Positions 22,386 to 33,150 of a stretch of 64,000 bases of DNA are shown here, piece by piece. The notes under the pieces were generated by a model. It was not told where the DNA came from. It did no database searches and worked only from the letters and a program-made list of their open reading frames with translations. Made by a program: the position numbers and the translations under genes. Origin of the DNA: Tiliqua scincoides (taxonomy: Eukaryota; Chordata; Lepidosauria; Squamata; Scincidae); the NCBI RefSeq assembly GCF_035046505.1, contig NC_089823.1:229546604-229610603 (forward strand). The letters are read 5' to 3'. Numbering within the stretch: the stretch's first letter is position 1; each line of letters begins with the position of its first letter.

Positions 22386-22712
22386 GGAGGTCTGGTCTAG
22401 AGGGTAGAGCCTCCGTCTGCCTGAAGATAACATCCACAAGGTCGCCAGTTCGAGGCCACCGGCACCGTGCGACCTTGAAGCAGCTGACAAGCTGAAGCCA
22501 AGCTATTCCATCTGCTCTGAGCGTGGGAGGATGGAGGCCAGAATGTGAAGCCAGATCGGAATGAAACACCTGAATGTAGTGGTTCTTGAAAGAAAGAACC
22601 TTCTTTCAATTGTAAAAATCCCTATTTAATAAGGGATTTAATAAAGCCTGCCTATGTAAACCGCCTTGAATAAAGTCTTGAATAAAGACCAAGAAAGGCG
22701 GTCTATAAATAC
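22386..22712 (+). repeat. tRNA-derived SINE with L2-type tail
   Basis: TGGTCTAGAGGGTAGAGCCT matches the A-box region and CGCCAGTTCGAGGCCACC the B box, giving an internal polymerase III promoter. The body runs through GAAACACCTGAATGTAGTGG to the tail AAACCGCCTTGAATAAAGTC and GGCGGTCTATAAATACC. The copy is nearly full length and ends in a long trinucleotide run. Confidence 0.85.
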
Positions 22713-22816
<104 letters not shown>

Positions 22817-22832
22817 TTCTTCTTGTATAAAG

Positions 22833-23154
22833 CCAGGGTCTCTAAAACCCCTACCCAGGGGCCAGATGTGACCTGCGGCAAGCCTCTATCCGGCCTGTGG
22901 CCAACCTCTTGTCCCAAGAAAGCCTCTGGCCCACTCAACTGAACACAACCAGAACAGTGCACTGATTGTGTCTGGAGGGTGTTCTGAGGGCCAAAAAGGT
23001 TGAATGAATGAGCCCATTCATTCATTTATTCACCCATCTAAGTTCTATCTCTGCTTTATTTATTTAAATTTTATGTTTAAATTTTTTTTCCGGCCCTCAA
23101 CACCACGCCAGAAATTTGATGCGGCCCTCTGGCCAAAAAGTTTGGAGACCCCTG
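22833..23154. mobile_element. hAT-like MITE, CAGGGGTCTCCAAAC type
   Basis: Left end CCAGGGTCTCTAAAACC, right end reading CAGGGGTCTCCAAACTTTT in reverse. The flanks GTATAAAG and GTATGAAG agree at 7 of 8, with TA at the centre on the left. The inner GGCCAGATGTG and GATGCGGCCCTCTGGCC motifs resemble the 28473/39184/53902/54691 group. Confidence 0.8.
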
Positions 23155-24017
23155 GTATGAAGCAAGAGACTGTGGTGTCCATGGAAGCGTTCTTCCTTCC
23201 CACAACAGCAGCCTCATGAGGAAACAATCCAGATTGAAATGTAAGAGAGGGGCAAAGGGCTCAGGGCCCCTCCTGGTCCCGATGAGCAGGAATCTGGCTG
23301 CTATTTTTGATAGAGAAGCCGAACCTGTCAACACTTAAAGATGGGCCTAGCAAAGCCCCTTGTCGAGCTCTTTGAGACAAGGCCAGGGTGCTGCAGTTCG
23401 AGGGCTATTAAGCAAGCCGGCAAGAATGCCGCAAATTCATTCCTGCCATATAAATTAGGCAACTAGCCGGACCTGTGACAGTTTCCCTGAGAACCTGGAT
23501 GGGACGTGACAAATGCACCTTTCAACACACCTTGGCTCGCTGCCAAGGGAGAAAGGGAAGCAGGGAGACCGATGGCTTTGGGTTACATTATGAAAAACAA
23601 GGGCTCCTTAGAACAGAAAGGCTTGCTGTCCAGAAGCCCTTCGGGGCCCATTCCGTCTGTCAACAAGCGGCGCTCGCATTTATCAGCCGTAAACAGTGGT
23701 CCGAGACACCTGTGTGCGCTCCAGTGCACCTCACATATCCATTGCAGGGAATTCCCTCCAGCGGACAGGCCCTTTTAAAAGAAGCCATAAATTTTCATTC
23801 CGACGGTGTGTGTTCTCTCCTCAGCCCCAAGGCTGAGGCAGAGTGTGTTTAATAAGCTCCGCTTGTGCCTGTGGATGACTCTGGCCTTCGAGGCTTGCGG
23901 TAGCTATTGCAATATCGAAAGGCTTTTTCTGTATACGGTGATGTGTAAATTGAAAATGGGCCCGTGTAAAATCTCCTCAGGGGATCTCATCAGTGGCAAA
24001 TGTGTGAATTAAGCTTC
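23155..24017. other. Unique DNA, possible conserved non-coding block
   Basis: From about 23400 the sequence is complex, low in repeats and keeps CpGs (AATTCCCTCCAGCGGACAGG, TATTGCAATATCGAAAGG). No frame shows a protein family. I suspect conserved regulatory DNA here, from appearance only. Confidence 0.4.
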
Positions 24018-24680
24018 TTTTATAATGGAACATATGAAGCTGCCTTCAGAGGCATCACGTCACTTCTGGGTTTTTCCCGGAGGAGGGAGTGCTTGCTGTG
24101 GTGGCTTCGTCCCCATTCTTTATCCTGTGGGGGCTCCCCTAGAAAGGAAGCCCCCCCCAGGAGAAGGAATAGCGGGTGTGAAGCCACCAGTGCCGCCTCC
24201 TCCTCCTCCAGGGAGGACCTGGAGGTGACTGCCTTGTGTGGCTTGTGGTGCAAGGCGGTCAATTCCAGGAGGAGGAGATGCTGGTGGCCTCACACTCCCC
24301 ATCGCTTCTCCTGTGGAATCTCCCTTTTGAAGAAGATGGAATGAGGGCCGTGAAGCCGCCAGCGCCTCCTCTGTAACTAGGGCAGAGCCTAGGGCAGAGG
24401 GGCAGTCATGTGTCCCCTTTGGCGTAGTACCTGCGGTATGTGCCCCTCAGTCTCTGCCCTAGTTATGCCTCTGGCTGCCTTCTATCAGGTCTCCTCTCTG
24501 ATTCACCTCACTGGCCTGGTTTAGGCTGTCAGGAGCAGCTCTCCAGGGTCTCTCAGGCGGAACGAGGTCTTTATCACCTCCTGCTGCTTGACCCGTTAAC
24601 CAGAGATGCCAGAGACCCAGCCTGGCACTTTCTGTATGCAAAGCAGGTACTCTGCCACCAGCAGCAATTGCTGGTTAAAC
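24018..24680 (-). repeat. tRNA-derived SINE split by a hAT element
   Basis: The outer parts are GGAACATATGAAGCTGCCTT (24028-24046) and GCTGCCTT plus 24482-24680, where GCAGCTCTCCAGGGTCTCTC and TGCAAAGCAGGTACTCTGCC are the body and tRNA-like head in reverse. Sister copies are at 36340, 51310, 55820 and 60800. The hAT insertion 24047-24473 is younger. Confidence 0.75.
24047..24473. mobile_element. hAT-like element with perfect 8-bp duplication
   Basis: GCTGCCTT occurs at 24039-24046 and again at 24474-24481. The ends are CAGAGGCATCACGTC and the reverse of CAGAGGCATAACTAGGG. The inside is GC- and GGAGGAGG-rich with no transposase motif. Because its target is a SINE of known order, the borders are certain. 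Confidence 0.9.
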
Positions 24681-25837
24681 AAGAGGTACTGTCAGCTGAC
24701 ATCCCAGTTGGAAAGCAGAGAAGAAAGGCAGCTAAGATTACATTTCTGCGCTTCTCGTCTGTGAACACAGGCATTCCCTTTTGCTTGATTTACTGGCCCC
24801 AGAGAGAAAAACCAGATCCACAGATCAGACCTGTAGCAATCGCTTCTTGGAAATGGAAATCATTTTCAGATGCGCCACCGCGGAACACGACATTGCGCAC
24901 GGTTCCCTTTTAGGTGCGGCAGGCAAGGCTCGCTAGCTTGTTATGTTCCTTGAACATGAAGGACGAGAGGCTTGCTGAGGTGGAGGGAAGGAATTTCTGG
25001 CTCAGCATTTTCTACTCCCCCAACCTCACCTAGCCTTAATTGCAACTCAGCTTCTCCTCCTCATCTCACCCCCTACCCATCCTTTGCAGCAGAGGCCAGT
25101 CGGCTGCCTGACAACAGTGCCACAGGCAATGGCACAGGAACTCAGAAGACCGTGAAAAGGGAATAAACAACCGCACATGGTTTTGTCTAGAGCAGCAGCT
25201 CTGGGAGGCTGGATAGTCGACCAGCATCTGCCAGGGAAATGCTCAGAAATCAGGTTAATCCAAATGCAACATTTGGGTTGCTTCACGTGAAAACCTCGGG
25301 AGCCCTGATCCTGCTGGTCTGGGTATGTGCCTCAAAGAGTCCTCACTTCCTTGGAGATCTCTGCAGAAAGCACCCTTGGAAGGAGTTTCTACACCGTCCT
25401 TCCACATTGTTCCTGGAGCAGTTTACAAAAAGGGCACAACAACAATAAAATTACAGTACACTGTATAGTTGAAATAATAATAAAACCAGTAATTGAAAAC
25501 AGCGATTGCAACCATTTAAATTAAACAAGAGCAATTTAAAAAGCTAACAGCCTATTACTAAGCTCTCCCACACCAATGCAGGCATCAAAATGTCTCGCAC
25601 TGCATCTTATGGGGAGGCAGTCCCAAAGGTCTCCTCTGGGTGAGAGAACATTCATTTCCTTTCCTGTGGGGTAAGCCACTATGGTGTGGAGGGATCTATG
25701 AGTACTTGGACCCACAACAGCAAAATCACTGGTACTGGTCCTTGTGAACCCAGGCTGTGGGATTGGGTATGGAAAAGGGTTTGAATTTGGGGGTTTGCAT
25801 TGGGTGGCTGCCACTGCTGCCAAACCCAACCTCCTAT
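24681..25837. other. Mostly unique DNA, no gene seen
   Basis: No exon is supported. The stretch 25400-25530 has an old LINE or SINE tail look (CAGTTTACAAAAAGGGCACA followed by AATAATAATAAAACC). Confidence 0.35.
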
Positions 25838-26128
25838 CAGTGGCATAGCCAGTGTGGCTTTTGGGGCAAACTTCAAGATTATGCCCCCCATCACAACTGG
25901 AAGTGATTTCACTTCTGGGTGTGACATCACACCCTAACTCAGAATGCTCCTGAAGCATCCAGTGGGTATTCTGAATTTCAGGAAGGCAGCACTCAAGGCT
26001 TGTTTTGCAAAAACCGGAATTCCATTTAAAGACTCAAGGGGGGGGGACATTCTGAGTCACAGTGATGCCCCCCAGCAGTGTGGAGCCTTAGACAATTGCT
26101 CCCCGGCCCCCTATTAGCAATGCCACTG
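25838..26128. mobile_element. hAT-like MITE, CAGTGGCATAGCCAG type
   Basis: Ends CAGTGGCATAGCCAGTG and the reverse of CAGTGGCATTGCTAATAG. The flanks CCTCCTAT and CTTCCTGT agree at 6 of 8. The interior contains AACTGGAAGTGATTTCACTT. It is related by its ends to 14839-15187. Confidence 0.75.
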
Positions 26129-26286
26129 CTTCCTGTTTAGCTATAAAACAACACTCAAAACCCCCATCCCAAAAAAATCTGGCCTAGTTGCACAATTGAG
26201 CACATTCCCAATTAGGTCCTTAGGTTTTTGTGTGTGTGATGTAGAAATCACCAGACATAAAGAAGATAGAAGGATCTGGTGGAGTT

Positions 26287-27060
26287 TGTGAGCCTTTCCA
26301 GAAGGATCTCTCCAGACTGGCAGAATGGGCAGCAAAATGGCAGATGCGCTTCAATGTCAGTAAGTGTAAAGTCATGCACATTGGGGCAAAAAATCAAAAC
26401 TTTAGATATAGGCTGATGGGTTCTGAGCTGTCTGTGACAGATCAGGAGAGAGATCTTGGGGTGGTGGTGGACAGGTCGATGAAAGTGTCGACCCAATGTG
26501 CGGCGGCAGTGAAGAAGGCCAATTCTATGCTTGGGATCATTAGGAAAGGTATTGAGAACAAAACGGCTAGTATTATAATGCCGTTGTACAAATCGATGGT
26601 AAGGCCACACCTGGAGTATTGTGTCCAGTTCTGGTCGCCGCATCTCAAAAAAGACATAGGGGAAATGGAAAAGGTGCAAAAGAGAGCGACTAAGATGATT
26701 ACGGGGCTGGGGCACCTTCCTTATGAGGAAAGGCTATGGCGTTTGGGCCTCTTCAGCCTAGAAAAGAGACGCTTGAGGGGGGACACGATTGAGACATACA
26801 AAATTATGCAGGGGATGGACAGAGTGGATAGGGAGATGCTCTTTACACTCTCACATAATACCAGAACCAGGGGACATCCACTAAAATTGAGTGTTGGGCG
26901 GGTTAGGACAGACAAAAGAAAATATTTCTTTACTCAGCGCGTGGTCGGTCTGTGGAACTCCTTGCCACAGGATGTGGTGCTGGCGTCTAGCCTAGATGCC
27001 TTTAAAAGGGGATTGGACGAGTTTCTGGAGGAAAAATCCATTATGGGGTACAAGCCATGA
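26287..27060 (+). pseudogene. CR1-like ORF2 C-terminal fragment, open frame
   Basis: The frame, open from about 26287 with its first ATG at 26344, reads FNVSKCKVMHIGAKNQNF, then LGVVVDRSMKVSTQCAAAVK, MVRPHLEYCVQFWSPHL, RLRGDTIETYKIMQGMDRVD, NTRTRGHPLKLSVGRVRTDK and VVGLWNSLPQDVV. This is the thumb and C-terminal part of a CR1/L2-group reverse transcriptase. The FADD-type active site and the endonuclease lie upstream and are absent. The frame has no internal stop, so the insertion is probably recent compared with its relatives. It cannot act alone. Confidence 0.85.
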
Positions 27061-27256
27061 TGTGTATGCGCAACCTCCTGGTTTTAGGAATGGGTTAAGT
27101 CAGAATGCCAGATGTAGGGGAGGGCACCGGGATGAGGTCTCTTGTTATCTGGTGTGCTCCATGGGGCATTTGGTGGGCTGCTGTGAGATACAGGAAGCTG
27201 GACTAGATGGGCCTATGGCCTGATCCAGTGGGGCTGTTCTTATGTTCTTATGTTCC
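26287..27256 (+). mobile_element. CR1-like LINE, 5'-truncated, best-preserved copy
   Basis: The copy holds the last about 255 codons of ORF2, a short 3' UTR (27061-27236) and a TTCTTATG tail repeat at its end. The 3' UTR motif CTGGACTAGATGGGCCTATG parallels the CR1 3' end at 18600-18670. Other copies of the family are at 1744, 41930, 47396 and 56378. No target duplication was found. Confidence 0.9.
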
Positions 27257-27527
27257 AAAGAAAGTCATGTAAAAAACAAGCACACAGCCCAGAATAACAG
27301 ATAAGCTAGTGGCAAAATTGGGAGCAACTCCACCATCAAGCATGGCTTTCTAATCAAGCATGGAAAGCTTTTTAAATGGCTCGTAAACAGAGACTTTGAA
27401 TAAACATTTCTTCTGCGAAAGGATCTTTGCCATGAAGTGGATTGCAGTCAGCTGCAGACACTCATCAGAGTTTACTTCCGCAGCAACAACTGGGTGAAGA
27501 TATTGGGTACTAGGCAGTGTGACTAGG

Positions 27528-28193
27528 TACAATGGAGGACGTAATGCCTCTACATTTGACCATTGTATTGAAGAGGGAATTTTAGCAGGTGCAGCTCGAC
27601 ATGAAAGGGTTTTTAAAGCAGCACCTGCCAAAATCCCTCTTCAATGCAATGGTTAAAGGCAGCGGTTCTCAACTCGTGGAGAGTTTGAGAACCGCAGTAA
27701 GTCCTTGCGGGGAAACGGGGAAGGCAGTGATGCAATCTCCAGGATCGTGTCACTAAGGAGGGCGCAGGGACTGGCATGCACTTACCAGTCCCTGCTGCAG
27801 CCTCCTGGGGGTGCGGGGAGCCTTGTGCGACCGTCCGCAGGGCTCCCCAAGGTTCAGAAAGTGAAAGCGGAGCAATTGCGCCCCAACTCCGCTTTGCGAT
27901 CACAAACCAGAAGGGGAGTGCGATTGCTCCGCTTTCACTTTCTAAGACATGGGGAGCCCTGTGGAGTGTCGCGCAGGGCTCCCCGCACCCCTGGGAGGCT
28001 GCAGCAGGGACTGTTAAGTGCATGCCAGTCCCTGCGCCCCTCCTTAGGGATGCAATCCTGGGGATTGTGTTGCTGCCTCCCCCTGCCCCTGCCCCTTAAG
28101 GGGGCAGAATCCAGGACCCACAAGCTGGGGCATCACAACGCCCTAATTTGAGAAGCCCTGGTTAATGGTATAGGCACTCTGTCTTCTACTGTA
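27528..28193. mobile_element. Foldback DNA element, split by a hAT element
   Basis: The left arm has AATGGAGGACGTAATGCC, GAAGAGGGAATTTTAGCAGG and TGCAGC. The return arm has GCAGCACCTGCC, AAAATCCCTCTTCAATGCAA and, after the insertion, TATAGGCACTCTGTCTTCTA. TA is present at both outer borders, fitting a Tc1/mariner-type target, but the superfamily is uncertain. Its counterpart is 3595-3709. Confidence 0.65.
27660..28160. mobile_element. GC-rich hAT-like element, nested
   Basis: The ends are CAGCGGTTCTCAACTCG and the reverse of CAGGGCTTCTCAAATTAGGG. The flanks GTTAAAGG and GTTAATGG agree at 7 of 8. Inside is a long imperfect palindrome built on GGAGCCTTGTGCG/GGGAGCCCTGTGG and AAAGCGGAGCAATTGC. 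No coding sequence is recognised. Confidence 0.8.
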
Positions 28194-28197
28194 TCTG

Positions 28198-28212
28198 GTT
28201 AGGGTTAGGGTT
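28198..28212. repeat. Short telomere-like repeat
   Basis: GGTTAGGGTTAGGG gives two and a half TTAGGG units between two DNA elements. It is too short to mean more than chance or a repair scar. Confidence 0.5.
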
Positions 28213-28240
28213 GTAAGCCCATTGTGTTCAGTAAGACTTA

Positions 28241-28429
28241 GGGCCCAATCCTATCCAATTTTCCAGTGCCGGTGCTGCTGTGCCAATGGGGTGTGCACTG
28301 CTTCCTGTGTTGGGGAGGCAGTCACAGAGGTCTCCTCAAGGTATGGGAACATTTGTTCCGTTACCTCGGGGCTGCATTGCGGTTGCACCAATGCTGGAAA
28401 GATGGATAGGATTGGGCCCTTAGGCTGTG
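28241..28429. mobile_element. PIF/Harbinger-like MITE with TTA target
   Basis: Perfect 17-bp terminal repeats GGGCCCAATCCTATCCA stand at both ends, in inverted orientation, each next to TTA (28238-28240, 28430-28432). The 189 bp element contains GGAGGCAGTCACAGAGGTCT. A sister copy is 62957-63123 and a partial one 30520-30640. Confidence 0.85.
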
Positions 28430-28472
28430 ATCCTATCTTACTAACTGGAAACAAAGACCAGTAGTTTTAGAT

Positions 28473-28874
28473 CAGGGGTGCCCAAACCCCTTTCAATGTC
28501 TCCAATGAGCCTCTGGCCCTCCAGAGATTTGTTGGAGCCCTCACTGGCCCGATGCAACTGCTCTCAGCATGAAGGCGACTATTTGACCTCTTGCATGAGC
28601 TGTGGGATGAGAGCTCCCTCCAATGCTTGCTGTTTCACATCTGTGATGCAGCAGCGGCAGCAAAGGAAAGGCCAGCCTTGCTTTGTGCAAGGCTTTTTAT
28701 AGGCCTTGAGCTATTGCAAGACCTTCATTCATTTATATAAGTTCATCTTTAATATAATCATTTATGTAAATTTATTCAAATTTTAAATGTAAATTGATTC
28801 TTTTTCCTCCCGGCCCCCAACACAGTGTCAGGGAGATGATGTGGCCCTCCTGCCAAAAACTTTGGACACCCTTG
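28473..28874 (+). mobile_element. hAT-like MITE, CAGGGGTGCCCAAAC family
   Basis: TTTTAGAT flanks it exactly (28465-28472, 28875-28882), with TA at the centre. Ends are CAGGGGTGCCCAAACCCC and the reverse of CAAGGGTGTCCAAAG. The interior CTGGCCCTCCAGAGATTTGT and GAAAGGCCAGCCTTGCTTTG is shared with 39184, 53902 and 54691. Confidence 0.9.
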
Positions 28875-29069
28875 TTTTAGATAAATATATTTTTCTATTC
28901 AACCTTTTATGAATGTTGGGTCTGTGACCGTAAATAAAGAATGAATGAATGAATCAATATATTTTTCTATTCAATTTGTACCCTGCAGTGAGAATCTTAT
29001 GGGTTAACTGGTGGAATGTACTTACTGATGAATTGTTTTTAAAAAATTATAGTTTACCTTTCCACTGAA
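28875..29069. other. Short unique stretch
   Basis: It contains a small (GAAT)n run at 28940-28955 and no gene. Confidence 0.4.
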
Positions 29070-29215
29070 AAGAGGCAGGGGGTCTCACCGCAGCGTGCAA
29101 ATGCTCCCCCCTCCCCTTTGGAGCCATTCCAGGTGGGGGGAGCAAAACGGAGGCATGCCACAGTGAGGCTCCCTTCAAAACTTAGTGCTTTGCGCCCCCT
29201 TCTAGCTACACCATG
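29070..29215. mobile_element. hAT-like MITE, CAGTGGCGTAGCTA family, left end lost
   Basis: The body GGGGGTCTCACCGCAGCGTG and the right arm AAAACTTAGTGCTTTGCGCC match 5254-5498. The right end is TTCTAGCTACACCATG. The left terminal repeat is missing. Confidence 0.7.
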
Positions 29216-29647
29216 CTAACAAAATTAGATCCTGGCAATAACATTGTATAAATGTTTGAAATAGATCCATATATTAAATAAAGCATTCAATCAAATATTG
29301 TCACGGAGCACCCTCTCCGTCTTGTAAAAAGCATGCCTGCTCTGCCTTTCCTCACCGCTTAGAATGAACTCTAATGACTGCTGTTCCGTATGTCATTATC
29401 ACCCTGACGAAATATTGCATACTTGAGAAACTTCTAATGAACTGGAAGAAAAGGCATGATAAACGCAGGCAACTTTGTTTCTGATTATTGGGGGTCAACT
29501 CGCTCCATTCTTCTTCTTGAGTTTTTATTTTTTTTTATAAATCAGGCAAGAGGTCGTTGGGCCATTCCAGGGCATTGATTAAAAATTCTTTCCTCAGACA
29601 TGCTTCCCAGAAGCCCCGGAATTATGCACCGTTTATTCTCTCTGTTG
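29216..29647. other. Unique DNA, no gene seen
   Basis: Complex unique sequence with no recognised repeat. Confidence 0.35.
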
Positions 29648-30186
29648 TTGGCAACCTTCAGGCTCGAAAGACTATGGTATCGCGCTCTGAATGGTGGTTC
29701 TGGAACAGCGTCTAGTGTGGCTGAAAAGGCCGATTCAGGAGTGACAATCCCTTCCACACTGGGAGCAAGTGCAGTCTGCCCCTGGTCTGTCTCCCTGGCT
29801 ATGGGCCTTCCTTCTTTGCCTCTTAGCCTCAGACTGTTGGCCAAGTGTCTCTTCAAACTGGGAAAGGCCATGCTGCACAGCCTGCCTCCAAGCGGGCTGC
29901 TCAGAGGCCAGGGTTTCCCACCTGTTGAGGTCCACTCCTAAGGCCTTCAGATCCCTCTTGCAGATGTCCTTGTATCGCAGCTGTGGTCTACCTGTAGGGC
30001 GCTTTCCTTGCACGAGTTCTCCATAGAGGAGATCCTTTGGGATCCGGCCATCATCCATTCTTACAACATGACCGAGCCAACGCAGGCGTCTCTTGTTTCA
30101 GCAGTGCATACATGCTAGGGGTTCCAGCTCGTTCCAGGACTGTGTTGTTTGGAACTTTGTCCTGCCAGGTGATGCCGAGGATGCAT
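29648..30186 (-). mobile_element. LINE (second family), 5'-truncated copy
   Basis: The tail TTGGCAACCTTCAGGCTCGA starts at 29648, followed in reverse by the end of ORF2: the C2HC finger (CSQCGRDC), DLLYGELVQGKRPTGRPQLR and MDDGRIPKD. A one-base gain near 30093 shifts the frame upstream of MDDG. The copy ends within the DKVPNNT region. Identity to 3710-4355 is very high by eye. No target duplication was found. Confidence 0.8.
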
Positions 30187-30395
30187 AATGCTCATAATTA
30201 TGAGAATGTGGTGAACTTATCAGGTTTGGCTACTTTTCTAGTTGTCTTGCTTTGCCTGCTCTCAGTTCAGGTATCTCACAGGTTCAGGTGCTGTTTGGCT
30301 TTTCATATATAAAGGCTTGAGATTCTTGATGTCGCTTTTGTCACAGAAACAAGAAGTGGGAAGGGGGGGAAAAATCGGGATTTTGAAGGCAGTCT

Positions 30396-30508
30396 CAGTA
30401 GTGTAGCTAGAGGGGATGCAAAGCACTAAGTTTCGCAGGTGCCTCGGTGTGCCATGCAAGAGGCCCCTCCCCGGAGCCATTCTGGGCAGCTAGAGCAAAA
30501 CGGAGGCC
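30396..30508. mobile_element. hAT-like MITE, left half
   Basis: CAGTAGTGTAGCTAGAGGGG and GATGCAAAGCACTAAGTTTC begin a member of the 5254 family. It stops near GAGGCCTTTGCCTCC, where another repeat takes over. Confidence 0.7.
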
Positions 30509-30519
30509 TTTGCCTCCAT

Positions 30520-30640
30520 TGAGTAGGCCTCCGTGACTGCTGTCCCCCATCACAGCACGCAGCATATGCCCTGTTGGCATGGCTGCATCAGTGCTGGAAA
30601 GTTGGATAGCATAGGACTGGGCCTTTGGAGAAGTAAGGAA
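30520..30640. repeat. Partial PIF/Harbinger-like MITE
   Basis: CAGTGCTGGAAAGTTGGATA and GACTGGGCC match the right end of 28241-28429. The left end is missing and the sequence after 30640 is GC-rich and unassigned. Confidence 0.5.
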
Positions 30641-31476
30641 AAATATTTTCCCTTACCTCTGGGTAAGACTCCCGCTCACCAATGGGTCTCCTTGGACTTG
30701 TGCCAGCTCTTGAGCTTGCAGAAGTCTTAGGAGACAAAAGGGGCATGCCAGGAGGCAAGGAAAGGGATAGCCTTCTGGCCCAGTTCATGCAGAACAGTAC
30801 AACCCCCTCCCGCCTCTATCATGCCCCAGGACTTCCCTTGTTCTGCCCTGTCTCACCCTTGCCTTACCTCCACCTTACTTGGTCTGGCAGGCATGGTCGG
30901 GTCCATCGGTGGAGCTCAAGCGCTGCCCCCTGCTGCAGCTACACTTCCAAAATGGCCACCAAGGGAGCACTGCACGGTTTGTTGGCAACCATTTTACAAT
31001 AGCGGAAGTGTCTTCTGCTGTCATAAGAGCCTCCCTACAGCTGCCCAGTCTTGCATAGGACTGGGCTGTCAATTGCCCATTAGGTATCATACATGCCTTG
31101 CAAAATCCCACTGATTGCTACTATAGCCTAACTGGGCAGTCAGAACCAGGCTGAGAATGGCAGAAGTGGAACCAGAGCTTAGATACAACTGTTTCCAAGG
31201 CAAATCCCAGCCCAACAGGAAACTTTTATCAACTCCTGTTCAGGAAGCAGTGGCCCAAGGGGTGGTATCAAATTTCAAGACTCTGCAAGACTCTGCAAAT
31301 TTCAGGACATGCAAGACTCTGCAACTCTGACAGACTTCTACAAGACCAGTGGACAACCTGGGTGGCTGGGGCCAGTCCAGAGCTGTCCAGGAAGATATAC
31401 CTAACACACAGTTCTAGTGGTTCACCACAAACAACAGCCATATTCAGCCCTGAGTGCTGTAGAGTCTAGCTCTAGC
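30641..31476. other. Unassigned, partly GC-rich DNA, no gene seen
   Basis: The stretch 30640-31060 has a repeat-like GC-rich look but no family is named. At 31270-31340 the motif AAGACTCTGCAA recurs three times. Confidence 0.3.
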
Positions 31477-31754
31477 CAGGGGCATATCTTGGGTGTAGCG
31501 AGACAGGGCAGGTGCCCTGGGCACGGTGGCGTACTGCATTGCCCCAGCACCCATGATATCACTGCTGGGTTCTCCAGAAGGAATGGGAGCACAAAGCTGC
31601 CAGCCCCCTATCCCCCACCCATGGAGAGGCAGGGACCCACCCAGAGCATCATGGACAGGTGGTGCAGCCAATACTGCTCACCACCCAGTAAGTCCGCACC
31701 TGGCACCCCTCCACCTGTGGTAACCTGTCTCACCACATCCAAGATATACTCCTG
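31477..31754. mobile_element. hAT-like MITE, worn ends
   Basis: Left end CAGGGGCATATCTTGGGTGT; right end reads CAGGAGTATATCTTGGATGT in reverse. The GGTGCCCTGGGCAC interior matches 14839-15187. No target duplication is left. Confidence 0.65.
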
Positions 31755-33001
31755 CCTGGGTGCTTCTTCTGGGTGCTTCTGGGTGCTTGGGGGAGAAGTG
31801 CCAGGCATGGACTTACCAGGTGTCAGTGCAGTGCGATACTCCACAGGCCATAGCAGCCGGCAACGTAAGCTGATTTTTTGTCAGCAGGGGGCCAGGATGC
31901 AGTTTGGCACATAATGAGCATCAGGACACATGGATTCATCTCCATAGGCCTTTTTGCGGGTCATCAAAACCAGGTGCTTGGAACAGGTCAAACATTAGTC
32001 CAGGAATGGTCTTTGAAACCAGAGGATGGAGTTTCAGCCTATCTTTTGGACCTTCAAATATTGGCAGGCTGGCTTTATAGGGCTGCTGAAGAGATGAAAC
32101 AAAAGTGGAGCTGGCAGTCAAGATAATGCATTGAAATGTATCCATTACGCCAGCCGCACTCTGTAGAAAGGTTATGTGTCTGGAATTCCTGACAGTAATA
32201 CCAAGCAAACCCAAGTCAAAATGCTTTGAAAAAAAAAGTCAAGGGGAATTCAGATGCTCAAGTGACAGCAGCTACATTCCTACGTTTTGTTTTTTTTTTT
32301 GGATTAAGAAACAGTAACAACAAGCGTTCATTTGATTTATTACTTATTTTCACAGGGTGACTGGCTTAAAAAAAAAGAAAGAAAGATCCCCAATAGAAAA
32401 GACTATCTTCACAGGGATTTCAGAGAATGTCAGATTGCTGGTCCTTTCTGTGTCATGAAGGGAAGATGAACAACTAGGATAGAAGCAGCTGAGGCTTAGA
32501 AACATTTAAGGGCCAAACTACACATCACATAGAATGTGATATTAAGGAGCATGCTTAATTAAAGGCTGACATTAAAAAAAAATAAAAATAAAGTCTTTGT
32601 ATGATTTGGTGTGGGAAGACGAAACATGGAGAGGGGGATTAGCACTTGTTCTTATACCATTTTCCCACCAAAAAGCACCCCTGAAAACAGGTAGTTGTCC
32701 ACCCCCAAGGGCGTATTTTCAGCAAATAACTGTTTTGGGTATTCAGACAGGGCTTAATTTTCAGACAGGGTAAGAAAAATCAAGCCGGGTGATTTTCAGA
32801 AGATGGTGCAGGGGAAAGAATTCAACCACAAAGTGGAGAGTGCATGATGGAGGGATGATTTCCTGTGGTCTGAAACCTTGGGGGACATCAAAGAACTGGT
32901 CAGAGATACTGGTGGATGGGAAATGAGTGGAAGCTCCCACTCCTAGTGACCACTTCTCTTCTGCAAATTGCCCCTCCCAGCACTAAAAGCAGGCTCTAGG
33001 G
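31755..33001. other. Unique DNA, no gene seen
   Basis: No exon or named repeat. A GGGTGCTTCTTCTGGGTGCT short tandem occurs at 31758-31790. Confidence 0.35.
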
Positions 33002-33150
33002 CAGGGTTTTTCAACCTGTGGGTTGCGACCCCCAATGGGCCCCAGGAACAGATCACCCGTGCATACCGAGGGCCAGCTGTATTGATTTATTTTGCTAGAT
33101 CAACTGCTTTGTGAACTACTCCTGTTGAAAAGCAATGTACTAATATTCAT
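33002..33150 (+). repeat. hAT end fragment followed by SINE tail
   Basis: CAGGGTTTTTCAACCTGTGG with GTTGCGACCCCCAATGGG is one end of a hAT element, next to CTCTAGGG. From about 33080 the motifs GCTTTGTGAACTACTCCTGT and TGAAAAGCAATGTAC are the 3' tail of the SINE family at 15848-16101. Confidence 0.55.

Noticed and set aside
28198-28212. Interstitial telomere
   Set aside because: Only two and a half TTAGGG units, too short to separate from chance.
31477-31754. 8-bp target duplication for this hAT element
   Set aside because: The flanks GCTCTAGC and CCTGGGTG agree at only 2 of 8, so no duplication is claimed.
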